Shown: positions 43,634 to 51,267 of the stretch, one piece after another
How the letters are laid out: every line of letters starts with the position of its first letter
Numbering within the stretch: the stretch's first letter is position 1
Source: JACDBE01 sp963714055
Lineage (GTDB): Bacteria > Actinomycetota > Acidimicrobiia > Spongiisociales > UBA5794
NCBI GenBank assembly: GCA_963714055.1
Contig: OY970227.1
Span: forward strand, 1,984,001 to 2,048,000
Length of the DNA: 64,000 nucleotides
Direction of reading: 5' to 3'
Translations under genes and position numbers: made by a program
Notes under the pieces: model-generated
Told to the model about the DNA's origin: nothing
Databases searched by the model: none
What the model saw: the letters and a program-made list of their open reading frames with translations, nothing else

Positions 43634-44333
43634 ATGAAGACGAGGAGTGCGGCTACCGCGCTCACCGGGGTGGTGCTGCTGGTCTGCGCGGTCTGGTTGG
43701 CGACGACCACCGGGGCCGCCGGCCGCGCGCTCGCCACGACGCCCGGCGCACCACCCACCACGATCGCCCCCGTGGCCGGCGCCGAGCCGACCGCACCGGC
43801 GAGCCTCGATCGGCCGACGGTGACTTCGCCTCGAGTTGCGAACACCGAGGTACGGGCACGCCCGCTCCGCGTCCCGGTACCGGCGCCGTTACCGGCCGAC
43901 CCGTACGCCGATGACCCGGACGAGCCGATCGGGCGGATCGTGATCGGAGCCATCGGGCTCGACTCACGGCTGGGCGAGGGCATGACCCTCACCGAGATCA
44001 ACCGTGGGCCGGCGCACTGGCCGGGCACGGCGATGCCGGGCGGTATCGGGAACGTGGTGGTCGCCGGCCACCGCTCCACATGGGGCTCCCCGTTCCGGCA
44101 TCTGGATCTCCTCGAAGTCGGTGACGAGATCCGGTTCTCGGTCGAAGGCCGGGTCGCTGTCTACCAGGTGACCGAGACGTTGGTCGTGGCTACCCGAGGA
44201 CGTGTGGATCGCCCAGCAGGGGCCAAGTCGGATCGTGACGCTGTTCGCTTGCCATCCGCTCGGTTCAGCGGCGCAACGGATCGTTGTGCGAGGAGAGCTG
44301 GTCCCCTCGTCGGTGGAGCCGACCGCGGTCTGA
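43634..44333 (+). CDS. class E/F-type sortase (frameshifted)
   Basis: An N-terminal TM (VVLLVCAVWLATTTGAAG) and Pro/Thr linker precede a sortase domain. Catalytic His in VVVAGHRSTWGSPFRHLDLL is in the first frame. The catalytic Cys and Arg (LFACHPLGSAAQRIVVRGEL) are in the second frame, which ends at TGA 44331-44333. The junction is near 44192; removing one base joins the frames as ...VVAPEDVWIAQ. It would cleave sorting signals and anchor surface proteins. TACGAT seven bases before the ATG indicates a leaderless start. Confidence 0.8.
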
Positions 44334-44367
44334 ACCCAGGCGGCAGTCCCGGCTCGGCTGTCGAGTG

Positions 44368-44535
44368 CTACGCGGCGAGGAACCACCACAGGACGCCGGC
44401 GGCGAGGGCTGCGGCGATGACGCCGAGCACCACTCCCCATGCCCGGGGTCGGTCGTTGGTAACGGGAAGCCCGTCTTCGTCGTACTCGATGTGGCTGTGG
44501 TGCGGAGTCGCCAGGTCCGGATCGTGAGGCAGCAT
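44368..44535 (-). CDS. small single-pass membrane protein, probable SigF target
   Basis: 55 aa: a His/Asp-rich cytoplasmic N-terminus (PHDPDLATPHHSHIEYDEDG) and one C-terminal TM helix (WGVVLGVIAAALAAGVLWWF). GAGAGG precedes ATG 44535. A textbook GTTT-N16-GGGTAG promoter lies 35 bases upstream, linking it to the general stress regulon. No family recognised. Confidence 0.65.
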   Translation of the reverse strand: MLPHDPDLATPHHSHIEYDEDGLPVTNDRPRAWGVVLGVIAAALAAGVLWWFLAA

Positions 44536-44569
44536 GTCCTCTCTCCTGTCTGTCGCGGACCCGAACGCC

Positions 44570-44595
44570 CTACCCGGGAGCCATCGCCGGCAAAC
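44570..44595 (-). promoter_or_regulatory. SigB/SigF-type promoter
   Basis: Reverse strand GTTT (44595-44592), exactly 16 bases, GGGTAG (44575-44570). Matches the actinobacterial SigF/SigB consensus and lies 35 bases before the small membrane protein gene. Confidence 0.75.
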
Positions 44596-44651
44596 GCGAC
44601 GAAGCGCCCCCCGGAGGAGGCGCCCCGTCCGCAGGGAACCGAGCGGTGCGG

Positions 44652-44852
44652 TCAGTTCCCTTGGGCGAAGATGTCGTCCAGCTTGTTCTCGATCGCCTCG
44701 ATCGACTCGCCGGTCTTCTCGCGGATCGTCCCGACGAGCTGATCCCGGTTGCCCTCGGCCTTGGTCACGTCGTCGTCGGTCAGGTCGCCCCAGGCTTCCT
44801 TGATCCGACCCTTCGCCTGCTCCCACTTGCCCTCGAGCTGCATGTTGTCCAC
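44652..44852 (-). CDS. CsbD family stress protein
   Basis: 66 aa. CsbD signature: NMQLEGKWEQAKGRIKEAWG, LTDDDVTKAEGNRDQLVG, then KTGESIEAIENKLDD. A small, helical, abundant general-stress protein of unclear biochemical role, commonly SigB-controlled. GTG 44852 is favoured because GGGAG lies nine bases upstream; ATG 44843 is the alternative. A SigF-type promoter lies 51 bases upstream. Confidence 0.85.
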   Translation of the reverse strand: MDNMQLEGKWEQAKGRIKEAWGDLTDDDVTKAEGNRDQLVGTIREKTGESIEAIENKLDDIFAQGN

Positions 44853-44902
44853 GTTCCACCACTCCCTTTCCTGTTGTTGGCAATTGCGGTGTGCCCCCGA
44901 CC

Positions 44903-44928
44903 CTTCCCGGTTGTACCACGCGGCAAAC
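44903..44928 (-). promoter_or_regulatory. SigB/SigF-type promoter of csbD-like gene
   Basis: Reverse strand GTTT (44928-44925), 16 bases, GGGAAG (44908-44903). One mismatch from GGGTAG. It is back-to-back with a second SigF-type promoter on the plus strand, four bases away. Confidence 0.65.
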
Positions 44929-44932
44929 CTTC

Positions 44933-44958
44933 GTTTCGTTGCGCCGTCCCCCGGGTAG
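44933..44958 (+). promoter_or_regulatory. SigB/SigF-type promoter of small membrane protein
   Basis: GTTT (44933-44936), 16 bases, GGGTAG (44953-44958), 42 bases before ATG 45001. Divergent partner of the csbD promoter. Confidence 0.75.
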
Positions 44959-45000
44959 GTCGGCGATGAACGAAGACCAGACCGAGCGAAAGGAGGGACC

Positions 45001-45150
45001 ATGGGACTGGCCGTGCTCATCCTGGTGCTGGCATTGGTCCTGGGCGGGGTGGGCCTCTTCGTGGAAGCCCTCCGTTGGGTGATCATCATCGCCGTCGTCC
45101 TGCTGCTGGCCGGGCTCGTCGCCGGCTGGATGGGGAGGGCACGGGTCTGA
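45001..45150 (+). CDS. small hydrophobic membrane protein (DUF6131-like)
   Basis: 49 aa. Perfect AAAGGAGGG before the ATG. The protein is two hydrophobic helices (GLAVLILVLALVLGGVGLFV and WVIIIAVVLLLAGLVAGWMG) with a short basic tail GRARV. Such tiny proteins are common in actinobacterial stress regulons. It has its own SigF-type promoter and is divergent from the CsbD gene. Confidence 0.8.
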   Translation: MGLAVLILVLALVLGGVGLFVEALRWVIIIAVVLLLAGLVAGWMGRARV

Positions 45151-45353
45151 GTAGCGCGCCGTGGGCAGTGAGCCACGGAGAGCCGCCGACATGACAGGTG
45201 ACGACATGACCGTTGTCCGCATAACCGGACGCATGACCGATGAGAAGCCGTCTCGTGCGCTACGGTCCCGTCGTGCGGAAGGGGTGCATGAGCTCTACCG
45301 GCACCCCGCACCCGTCCTCGGCAACACCCCCGCCAGAGCCTGAGGGGGGACGC

Positions 45354-45731
45354 GTGATACAGCAGGAATTCATGGATCTGGGAGCCGGACCGAGAGCCCC
45401 ATCGGCGGCGCGGGGCCGCGTCGAGGACGCCTTGGCCGGCCACGACGCCGAGATCGTGGCCACCGCCGCCCTGCTGGTGAGCGAGCTGGTCTCCAACGCG
45501 GTGCGCCATGCAAGCTCGTCGGCGGACCGTGTCGGAGTTCTCCTCGGGCTGCTGGGGGGCCGACTGCGGATCGAGGTCGTCGACGCGGGGATCGGCTTCG
45601 ACGTAGCGGTCGAGCGTGAGGCGACGGATGGCTTCGGGCTTCGGATCATCGACGACCTCGCCGACGATTGGGGAGTGGATCCCGGTCCTCCGCACAAGGT
45701 CTGGTGCGAGCTGGCGGTCATATCAGGCTGA
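45354..45731 (+). CDS. anti-sigma-factor-type ATPase (HATPase_c_2, RsbW-like)
   Basis: 125 aa. GHKL N-box in LVSELVSNAVRHA, then VDAGIGFDVA (G1-like) and TDGFGLRIIDDLADDWG (G2). This small single-domain kinase type phosphorylates STAS antagonists or binds a sigma factor. GTG 45354 follows GAGGGGGG. Converges with sigF, overlapping it by 9 bases. Three short CATGAC repeats at about 45190-45237 lie upstream. Confidence 0.8.
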   Translation: MIQQEFMDLGAGPRAPSAARGRVEDALAGHDAEIVATAALLVSELVSNAVRHASSSADRVGVLLGLLGGRLRIEVVDAGIGFDVAVEREATDGFGLRIIDDLADDWGVDPGPPHKVWCELAVISG

Positions 45732-46485
45732 GTCGTCACTCCCGACGGTGGCCCTCACCATTTCCAGCGATCGGCGGAGCAGCCGGGAGACGTGCATCTG
45801 TGAGACCCCCAGCTCGACGCCGATCTCGCTCTGGGTCTTCCCCTCGAAGAAGCGCAGGTAGAGGATGTGGCGCTGGCGTTCCGGCAAGGATCGGATCGAC
45901 TCGGTGATCATGGTCCACTGAGTGACGTTGGCGAGATCGGGATCCTCCGACCCGAGCAGGTCGATCAGGCTCGAGTCTTCGTCCTCTCCGACGGGCACGT
46001 CGAGCGACCCGGCGGTGTAGGCCCCGCCGGCGTCCAGGGCCTCCAAGCACCTCTTCCTCGGTCAGGTCGATGGCGGTGGCGAGCTCGGCGATCGTTGGGG
46101 ACCGGCCGAGCCGGTGGGTCAGATCTTCGATGGCTCGTGAGGTCTCCAGCCATCGCTCCTGGAGCGATCGGGGGGCCCGAACCGACCAGGCGCGGTCGCG
46201 TAGGTGTCGCTTCAGCTCACCGAGGATCGTCTTGGTGGCGTAGGTCGAGAACCGGGCGCCGTGCTCCGGGTCGAAGCGGTCGAGCGCGTTGAGCAACCCG
46301 ATCCGCGCCACCTGCTCGAGGTCTTCCACCGGCTCGCCGCGGCCCCGGTAGCGACCGGCGAGTCGCCTCGCCAGGCGGTCATAACTGGCCGTGATCGCCG
46401 CCCGCACTTCCGGGTCGTGCCTCCTCGACAGCAGGTCGTCGGGCCAGTCCCTGCCACCGGTTGGGGTCTCAGTGTTGGCGCTCAC
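45723..46485 (-). CDS. sigF: SigB/SigF-family RNA polymerase sigma factor (frameshifted)
   Basis: Sigma-70 family group 3. Region 2: PVEDLEQVARIGLLNALDRF and FSTYATKTILGELKRHLRDR; region 3: LGRSPTIAELATAIDLTEEEV; region 4: LPERQRHILYLRFFEGKTQS and VSQMHVSRLLRRSLE. The frame breaks between regions 3 and 4 at 46045-46046, where one extra base turns the expected EEVLEALDAGG into a run-on; removing it gives about 253 aa. GTG 46485 overlaps the upstream gene (GTGA). Likely directs the GTTT-N16-GGGTAG promoters found at 44.5-45.0 kb. Confidence 0.85.
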
Positions 46486-46844
46486 AGCGCCACCGTGAGG
46501 TGCACCGTCGAGCTCTCCATGTCACGACGGGTGTCCGGGAACAGGCCGAGCACGATGTCCACGGGATCGATGGCACCGTCCACCAGGTCGCCCGGGAGCA
46601 GGGGCCCCACCACGAACTCGAGCAGCGAGTCGTGCAGGACCGCGGTGACTTCCACACTTCGGCGGGAGACACCGGTGACGATGGCGGTCACCACCTCCGA
46701 GATCGCCAACCTGAGATCCTCGACCGTTTCTTCGTCGGCGTCGGCGGCGCGGGCGACGGCGGCGGCGAACATCCGGACCGTGGCCACCTGTCCGGCGGTT
46801 GCCGGCACGCTCAGCTCGAAGCGGTGTGGCGCCTCAGCCGTCAC
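46482..46844 (-). CDS. anti-sigma factor-like HATPase (RsbW-like)
   Basis: 120 aa from GTG 46844, overlapping the STAS gene by 11 bases. Segment EETVEDLRLAISEVVTAIV matches the N-box region of RsbW-type kinases, with Thr-Ala replacing Thr-Asn. The C-terminal GHKL glycine motifs are weak. Order STAS - kinase - sigma factor is the classical partner-switch operon, so this is the best candidate for the cognate anti-SigF, though the diverged N-box leaves kinase activity doubtful. Confidence 0.7.
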   Translation of the reverse strand: MTAEAPHRFELSVPATAGQVATVRMFAAAVARAADADEETVEDLRLAISEVVTAIVTGVSRRSVEVTAVLHDSLLEFVVGPLLPGDLVDGAIDPVDIVLGLFPDTRRDMESSTVHLTVAL

Positions 46845-47181
46845 CGGTGTCGAGGGCTTCCGAGAGCGAGGCGAACACGTGGAGCTCCCGGTCGACCCCG
46901 GTGATTCGGAGAAGCTTGGTGACAACGCCGTCGGTGACGACCAGGCACAGGCGATCGCCCGCCTCGGTCGCCGCCTCATGGGCCGAGATGAGGACGCGCA
47001 GCCCGGTCGAGTCGATGAAGCTGACCCCGGTGAGGTCGGCGACGATGTCACCCGATCCGGCGACCTTGGCGAGCCGCTGACCCAGGTCGGGTGCGGTCGC
47101 CAGATCGATCTCGCCGGTGACGGTGAGCACCGTTGCGGCCCGCTGGTTGGTCGTCTCGACGTTGAGCTCGGAAGCCATCAT
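46834..47181 (-). CDS. STAS-domain anti-sigma factor antagonist (RsbV-like)
   Basis: 115 aa. STAS fold with the phosphorylatable Ser in GVSFIDSTGLRVLISAHEAA. In its unphosphorylated form it would bind the anti-sigma factor and free SigF. ATG 47181 (or 47178). Upstream reverse-strand sequence has GGTTC-N17-GGGTTC, a loose SigF-like promoter that could make the operon autoregulated. Confidence 0.88.
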   Translation of the reverse strand: MMASELNVETTNQRAATVLTVTGEIDLATAPDLGQRLAKVAGSGDIVADLTGVSFIDSTGLRVLISAHEAATEAGDRLCLVVTDGVVTKLLRITGVDRELHVFASLSEALDTGDG

Positions 47182-47226
47182 CCATCTCGTAGGGGGGAAC
47201 CCGGACCGGCGTAGTATACGAACCAT

Positions 47227-47598
47227 ATGGCTGCCGAGCCGACCTGCCTCACCGTGCCCGCCGATCCGGGCTACCTCAGGATCGTTCGCACCGTGGCCAG
47301 CAGCGCCGCCGCCGGCGGGGCGCTCGGGCTCGAACGCATCGAGAACCTCGCCCTCGCCATCGACGAGGCCGGCGCCGCCCTGCTCCGCACACCGGGGGCG
47401 ACGGCCCTCTCGATCACTCTCGAGTCGGGCCCGGGAGGCATCGTCGTCGAGCTCGATGTCGACCGGTCACCCGAGGAGCCGTGGCCCCCGACCGGATGGA
47501 GCGGATCATTGGGCGCCCGGGTGCTCGACCACGTGGCGGATGACGTCACGCTGACCGCGTCGGACGACAAGCGCTCGATCCGCCTGGTGGTCAGCTGA
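47227..47598 (+). CDS. RsbW-like HATPase domain protein
   Basis: 123 aa. YLRIVRTVASSAAAGGALG and RIENLALAIDEAGAALL resemble the anti-sigma kinase N-box region (E-A-x-x-x-L rather than E-xx-xNA). The C-terminal glycine motifs are poor, so ATP binding is doubtful. A TAGTAT hexamer 9 bases before the ATG and no Shine-Dalgarno suggest a leaderless mRNA. Divergent from the STAS-led sigF operon and convergent with the phosphatase gene. Confidence 0.7.
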   Translation: MAAEPTCLTVPADPGYLRIVRTVASSAAAGGALGLERIENLALAIDEAGAALLRTPGATALSITLESGPGGIVVELDVDRSPEEPWPPTGWSGSLGARVLDHVADDVTLTASDDKRSIRLVVS

Positions 47599-47613
47599 CC
47601 GATCGCCGGCGGC

Positions 47614-49305
47614 TCAACCCGTTGTCCGGCGAATCACGAGGACTGCGAGGTCGTCGTTCTGGACATCCCGGTACTCGGCGACCGCGGCTCCGATGGCGGA
47701 GGCGATCTGTGATGCGCCGTCAGCCGCCATGGTCTTCGCCAGTGCCTTCAGCCGCTCCTCGCCGAACGGGACACCGGCGCTCCTGGCCTCGATGACGCCG
47801 TCCGTGTAGAGGATGATGGCGTCGCCTGGTGCCAGCCGGACGACCTGGGACGCCACCGTCACATCCCTGAACATTCCGAGCAGCGTTCCCGGGACCCCGG
47901 CTGCCTCGACGGTGCCGTCGGCTCGGAGGATGAGCGGTAGCGGATGGCCGGCGACGGCGAGGATGGCTTCCAGCTCGTCGCCGAGTTCGAGGACGCCGAG
48001 GGTGGCCGTGCAGTATCTCGACGACGGGCCCTGGGTCCGAACGTGGTCGTTGACCGCCACCAGGGCATCGGCCGGGTCCTCGTGGATCTCGGCGAACGCC
48101 CGGATGCTGTGGCGCACCAGGGCGGTGACCGCGGCGGCCTCGGAGCCCTTCCCGCTCACGTCCCCGATGGCGAAGGCGTAGCGGCCGTCGGAGACGCGGA
48201 ACACGTCGTAGAAGTCGCCGCCGACGATGACCCCCTCTCCGACCGGGACGTAGTCGGTGCCGATCTCGATGCCGTCGATCTCCGGGAGCGAGGCAGGGAG
48301 CAGGCTCTGCTGCAGCGCACGGGCGATCGCCGAGCGCTCCTCGAACAGCGTGGCCTTGACCAGCGTGGCCGCCACCGACTCGGCATACTGGCCGAACAGC
48401 TCGAGATCCTCGGCCTGGTAGGGGCGACCGGCCTTGCCGTGGCCGGCGACGATGATCCCCACCGTGCTGGAGCCGAGCGCGAGCGGTGCCGCCATGATCG
48501 ACAATGCCTCGACGATGTGAGTCCTTCCTGAGTCGTTGCCGCCGAGGACGAGGTTCACCGGCGACGTCGCCAGCTGGGCGTCGCCGGTCGCCACCACCCG
48601 GTCGATCGCCTCGATGGGCGCGACCAGGGCAAGGGCACCGGATGCGGCGGCGAAGGAACGGATGTCGCTCCCGGCCGCCGCCTCGACGGCCCGACCCGAC
48701 GGGTCGAGGATGAGGCTCCACTCGCCCAGATGCTGCGCAGCCAGCTCCACCGCGGTGCGCCGCACCACCGCAGGGTCCAGCACGGCGCGTACCTCGCGCG
48801 CCGCCCGGATCAGGAACTGCATCCTCTCCTTGGCGGCCTCGGCCTCCGAACGGGCTCGCCGTTCCTCGTGCAACATCTGTTCACGGGCCACCGCGGCCTC
48901 GGCGCGCTCGGTGACGTCCGCCACCGTGCCCACCAGCGAGACCGGGGCACCCTGCGCATCGAGGACCGCCATCGCCGACAGCTCGACCCACTTCGCGGAC
49001 TCCCCGGGAACCTCCAGCCGCAATTGCACGCGTTGGGGCTGGTGACCGTGCCTGGCCAGCTCGAGGCAGGCGCGCGCATCGGCACGATCCTCCGAGTGGA
49101 TGAGCTCGAACAGGTCGTGCAGCGTGGCAGGCAGACCGGTGCTGCCGACCCCGACGATCTCGTGGGCCTGCGGAGACCACCACAGCTCGTCGGTGGTCGG
49201 ATCGCCCTCCCACGCTCCGACGCCGCCCGCCTCCATGGCGAGCTGCCACCGATCGGCTAACGCCGGGGCGCCAACGTCGCCGACGCTCGATGAGTCTTCG
49301 ATCAA
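47614..49305 (-). CDS. rsbU: PAS-GAF-PP2C serine phosphatase (RsbU-like)
   Basis: 563 aa from TTG 49305, chosen because CAGGAG lies six bases upstream. PAS domain (about 20-130: WWSPQAHEIVGVG, LVGTVADVTERAEA), short coiled coil, GAF domain (about 165-315), then SpoIIE/PP2C phosphatase (GTDYVPVGEGVIVGGDFYDV, FAIGDVSGKGSEAAAVTAL, LYTDGVIEARS, NDDLAVLVIRR). It would dephosphorylate the STAS protein upon sensing light, redox or ligand through PAS/GAF and so activate SigF. Confidence 0.9.
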   Translation of the reverse strand: MIEDSSSVGDVGAPALADRWQLAMEAGGVGAWEGDPTTDELWWSPQAHEIVGVGSTGLPATLHDLFELIHSEDRADARACLELARHGHQPQRVQLRLEVPGESAKWVELSAMAVLDAQGAPVSLVGTVADVTERAEAAVAREQMLHEERRARSEAEAAKERMQFLIRAAREVRAVLDPAVVRRTAVELAAQHLGEWSLILDPSGRAVEAAAGSDIRSFAAASGALALVAPIEAIDRVVATGDAQLATSPVNLVLGGNDSGRTHIVEALSIMAAPLALGSSTVGIIVAGHGKAGRPYQAEDLELFGQYAESVAATLVKATLFEERSAIARALQQSLLPASLPEIDGIEIGTDYVPVGEGVIVGGDFYDVFRVSDGRYAFAIGDVSGKGSEAAAVTALVRHSIRAFAEIHEDPADALVAVNDHVRTQGPSSRYCTATLGVLELGDELEAILAVAGHPLPLILRADGTVEAAGVPGTLLGMFRDVTVASQVVRLAPGDAIILYTDGVIEARSAGVPFGEERLKALAKTMAADGASQIASAIGAAVAEYRDVQNDDLAVLVIRRTTG

Positions 49306-49387
49306 GGAGCGCTCCTGCGGTGGGGTGCGTCGGAGTCCGTAGTGCGAGCGTAGTCCGAATCGGGGGCGGATCGCCCTGTCGGCGCCA

Positions 49388-49547
49388 GTGGAGGTGAACG
49401 TGTTCAGCCCGGGGGCAATCGGCAGCGCCTCCGATCTGCACGAGGTCGACTTCGCCGCCGCCGTCATCGAGGCCATCGAGGAGAAGGTGCGGCTGACGCG
49501 GCGCGTACGGCTCCCGCCTCGGCAACGTCACCCTGGCGACACTCTGA
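49388..49547 (+). pseudogene. 3' remnant of an ATP-grasp (glutathione-synthase-like) gene
   Basis: The plus strand reads VEVNVFSPGAIGSASDL, DFAAAVIEAIEEKV, resembling the C-terminal end of glutathione synthase-like ATP-grasp enzymes ('NvfSPGG'). A frame change then gives GSRLGNVTLATL and a stop at 49545. Everything upstream (catalytic ATP-grasp domain) is absent, replaced by the phosphatase gene's 5' region. Recognition is from memory of the family. Confidence 0.4.
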
Positions 49548-49645
49548 CGGCCCACCTCGGCGAGCAGGGTCCGTTTGAAACGCGTAAGGTCGCCGCCGCA
49601 GACGGGGGCGGATCGGCCGCCTGGCCGCTGACCAGAGGAGGGGAC

Positions 49646-51211
49646 ATGTCCCGATCGATGTGGAGGATGCGCCGAGCGAGGCTCGCCGCGCTCACCGGCG
49701 CGGTAGCACTGCTGATGGCGCTGCTACCGGCGACGGCCGCCTCGGCGGCGCCGTCGCAGAACGCCTGCGACACGCGCAACAACAACCAGTACTCGAAGCT
49801 GCTCGAGTGTGTCAGGCTCAGCGAGGTCCTGGAGCACGAGGAGGCCTTCCAGGCCATCGCCGACGACAACGGACGGCACTCGTGCCGCCGGTACCTCCGG
49901 GTACGACGCCAGCGCCGACTACGTGGAGGACACCCTGGAGGCGGCGGGATGGGACGTGACACGCCATGAGTTCCCGTTCACCTTCTTCCCACCGCCGACG
50001 CTGCAGCAGCTGACCCCGGTCAACGCCGTGTACGAGACGGGCGTGTTCACCGGGAGCGGCTTCGGCGACGGTGACCGGGCAACGTGATCCCGGTCGACAT
50101 CAACCTGGTGCCGCCGCGAGCGTCGACCAGCGGTTGCGAGGCCACCGACTTCACCGGCTTCGGCGGCCCGTCCGACATCGCCCTGATCCAGCGGGGAACG
50201 TGCACGTTCGGGATCAAGGCGCATCAACGCCCAGAACGCCGGCGCCGAGGCGGTGGTCATCTTCAACCAGGGCGACACCCCGCTGCGTGAGGGTCTGATC
50301 ATCGGGCACGCTGCTCCCCGACGGCGCCGCCGTGACCATCCCGGTGGTCGGCGCCTCGTTCGCCGACGGCTGCCGCCCTGGCCCAGGCCGGCTCGACCGC
50401 ACTGGTCGACGTCGACCCGCCCGAGAACCGGCCCCAGGTCAACGTGATCGCCGAGCTCACCGGCACGAACGACGCCAACGTGGTGATGGCCGGCGCCCAC
50501 CTCGACTCGGTCCAGGCCGGACCGGGTATCAACGACAACGGGAGCGGCTCTTCGGCTCTGCTCGAGGTCGCCGAACAACTGGGCAACCACAAGCCGCAGA
50601 ACACGTTGCGCTTCGCCTGGTGGGGCGCCGAGGAGAGTGGGCTGATCGGGTCGACCCAGTACGTGGCGAGCCTCAGCCAGGCAGAGAAGGACGAGATCGC
50701 GCTCTACCTGAACTTCGACATGGTCGGGTCGCCCAACTACATCTTCATGGTGTACGACGGCGACACCTCGTCGTTCCCGGCCCCGCCCGGGGTCCCCATC
50801 CCCGCCGGGTCGGTGCAGATCGAGGACACGTTCGAGTCGTTCTACACGCTGTCGGGCGAGCCGTACGACGACACGCAGTTCAGCGGTCGGAGCGACTACC
50901 AGGCGTTCATCAACAACGGCATCCCGGCCGGCGGGCTGTTCACCGGCGCCGAGGTCGTGAAGACGGCCGAGCAGCAAGGGATCTGGGGCGGGACGGCCGG
51001 CGCCCAATTCGACCCGTGCTACCACCTCGCCTGCGACACGATCGACAATCTCGATCTCGACGCCCTCGAGGTGAACGCCGACGCGGTGGCGTTCGCCGTG
51101 CTCACCTACGCCTACTCGACCGAGACGGTCAACGGTGTGAAGGGCAAGAAGGTGCCCGGCAACTTCCCGATTCCCGCACCGGCAGGCCCGGAGGGGACCT
51201 TCATCCCCTGA
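49646..51211 (+). CDS. secreted M28 aminopeptidase with PA domain (multiple frameshifts)
   Basis: Signal peptide (LAALTGAVALLMALLPATAASA) with AGAGGAGGGG before ATG 49646. Then a PA domain (ALIQRGTCTFGIKA, NAGAEAVVIFNQGDTPL) and an M28 zinc peptidase domain with metal ligands in MAGAHLDSVQAGPGINDNGS, GAEESGLIGS and NFDMVGS. Between 49870 and 50375 the frame changes about six times (near 49872, 50067, 50078, 50222, 50311 and 50371), each explicable by one extra G or C. The repaired protein is about 520 aa. From 50444 onward the frame is clean. It would be an exported aminopeptidase. Confidence 0.8.
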
Positions 51212-51234
51212 GCCCGCCTGGTTCGACGACCGAG

Positions 51235-51260
51235 AGGGGAGGCCGGCGACGGCCTCCCCT
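51235..51260. terminator. bidirectional hairpin between convergent genes
   Basis: AGGGGAGGCC / GGCCTCCCCT perfect 10-bp stem with a 6-base loop, located between the peptidase stop (51211) and the monooxygenase stop (51268). Confidence 0.6.
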
Positions 51261-51267
51261 CCTCGCG

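Noticed and set aside
45191..45343. A 50-codon plus-strand frame before the HATPase gene
   Set aside because: No Shine-Dalgarno, no conserved features, and it overlaps repeated CATGAC motifs that look regulatory.
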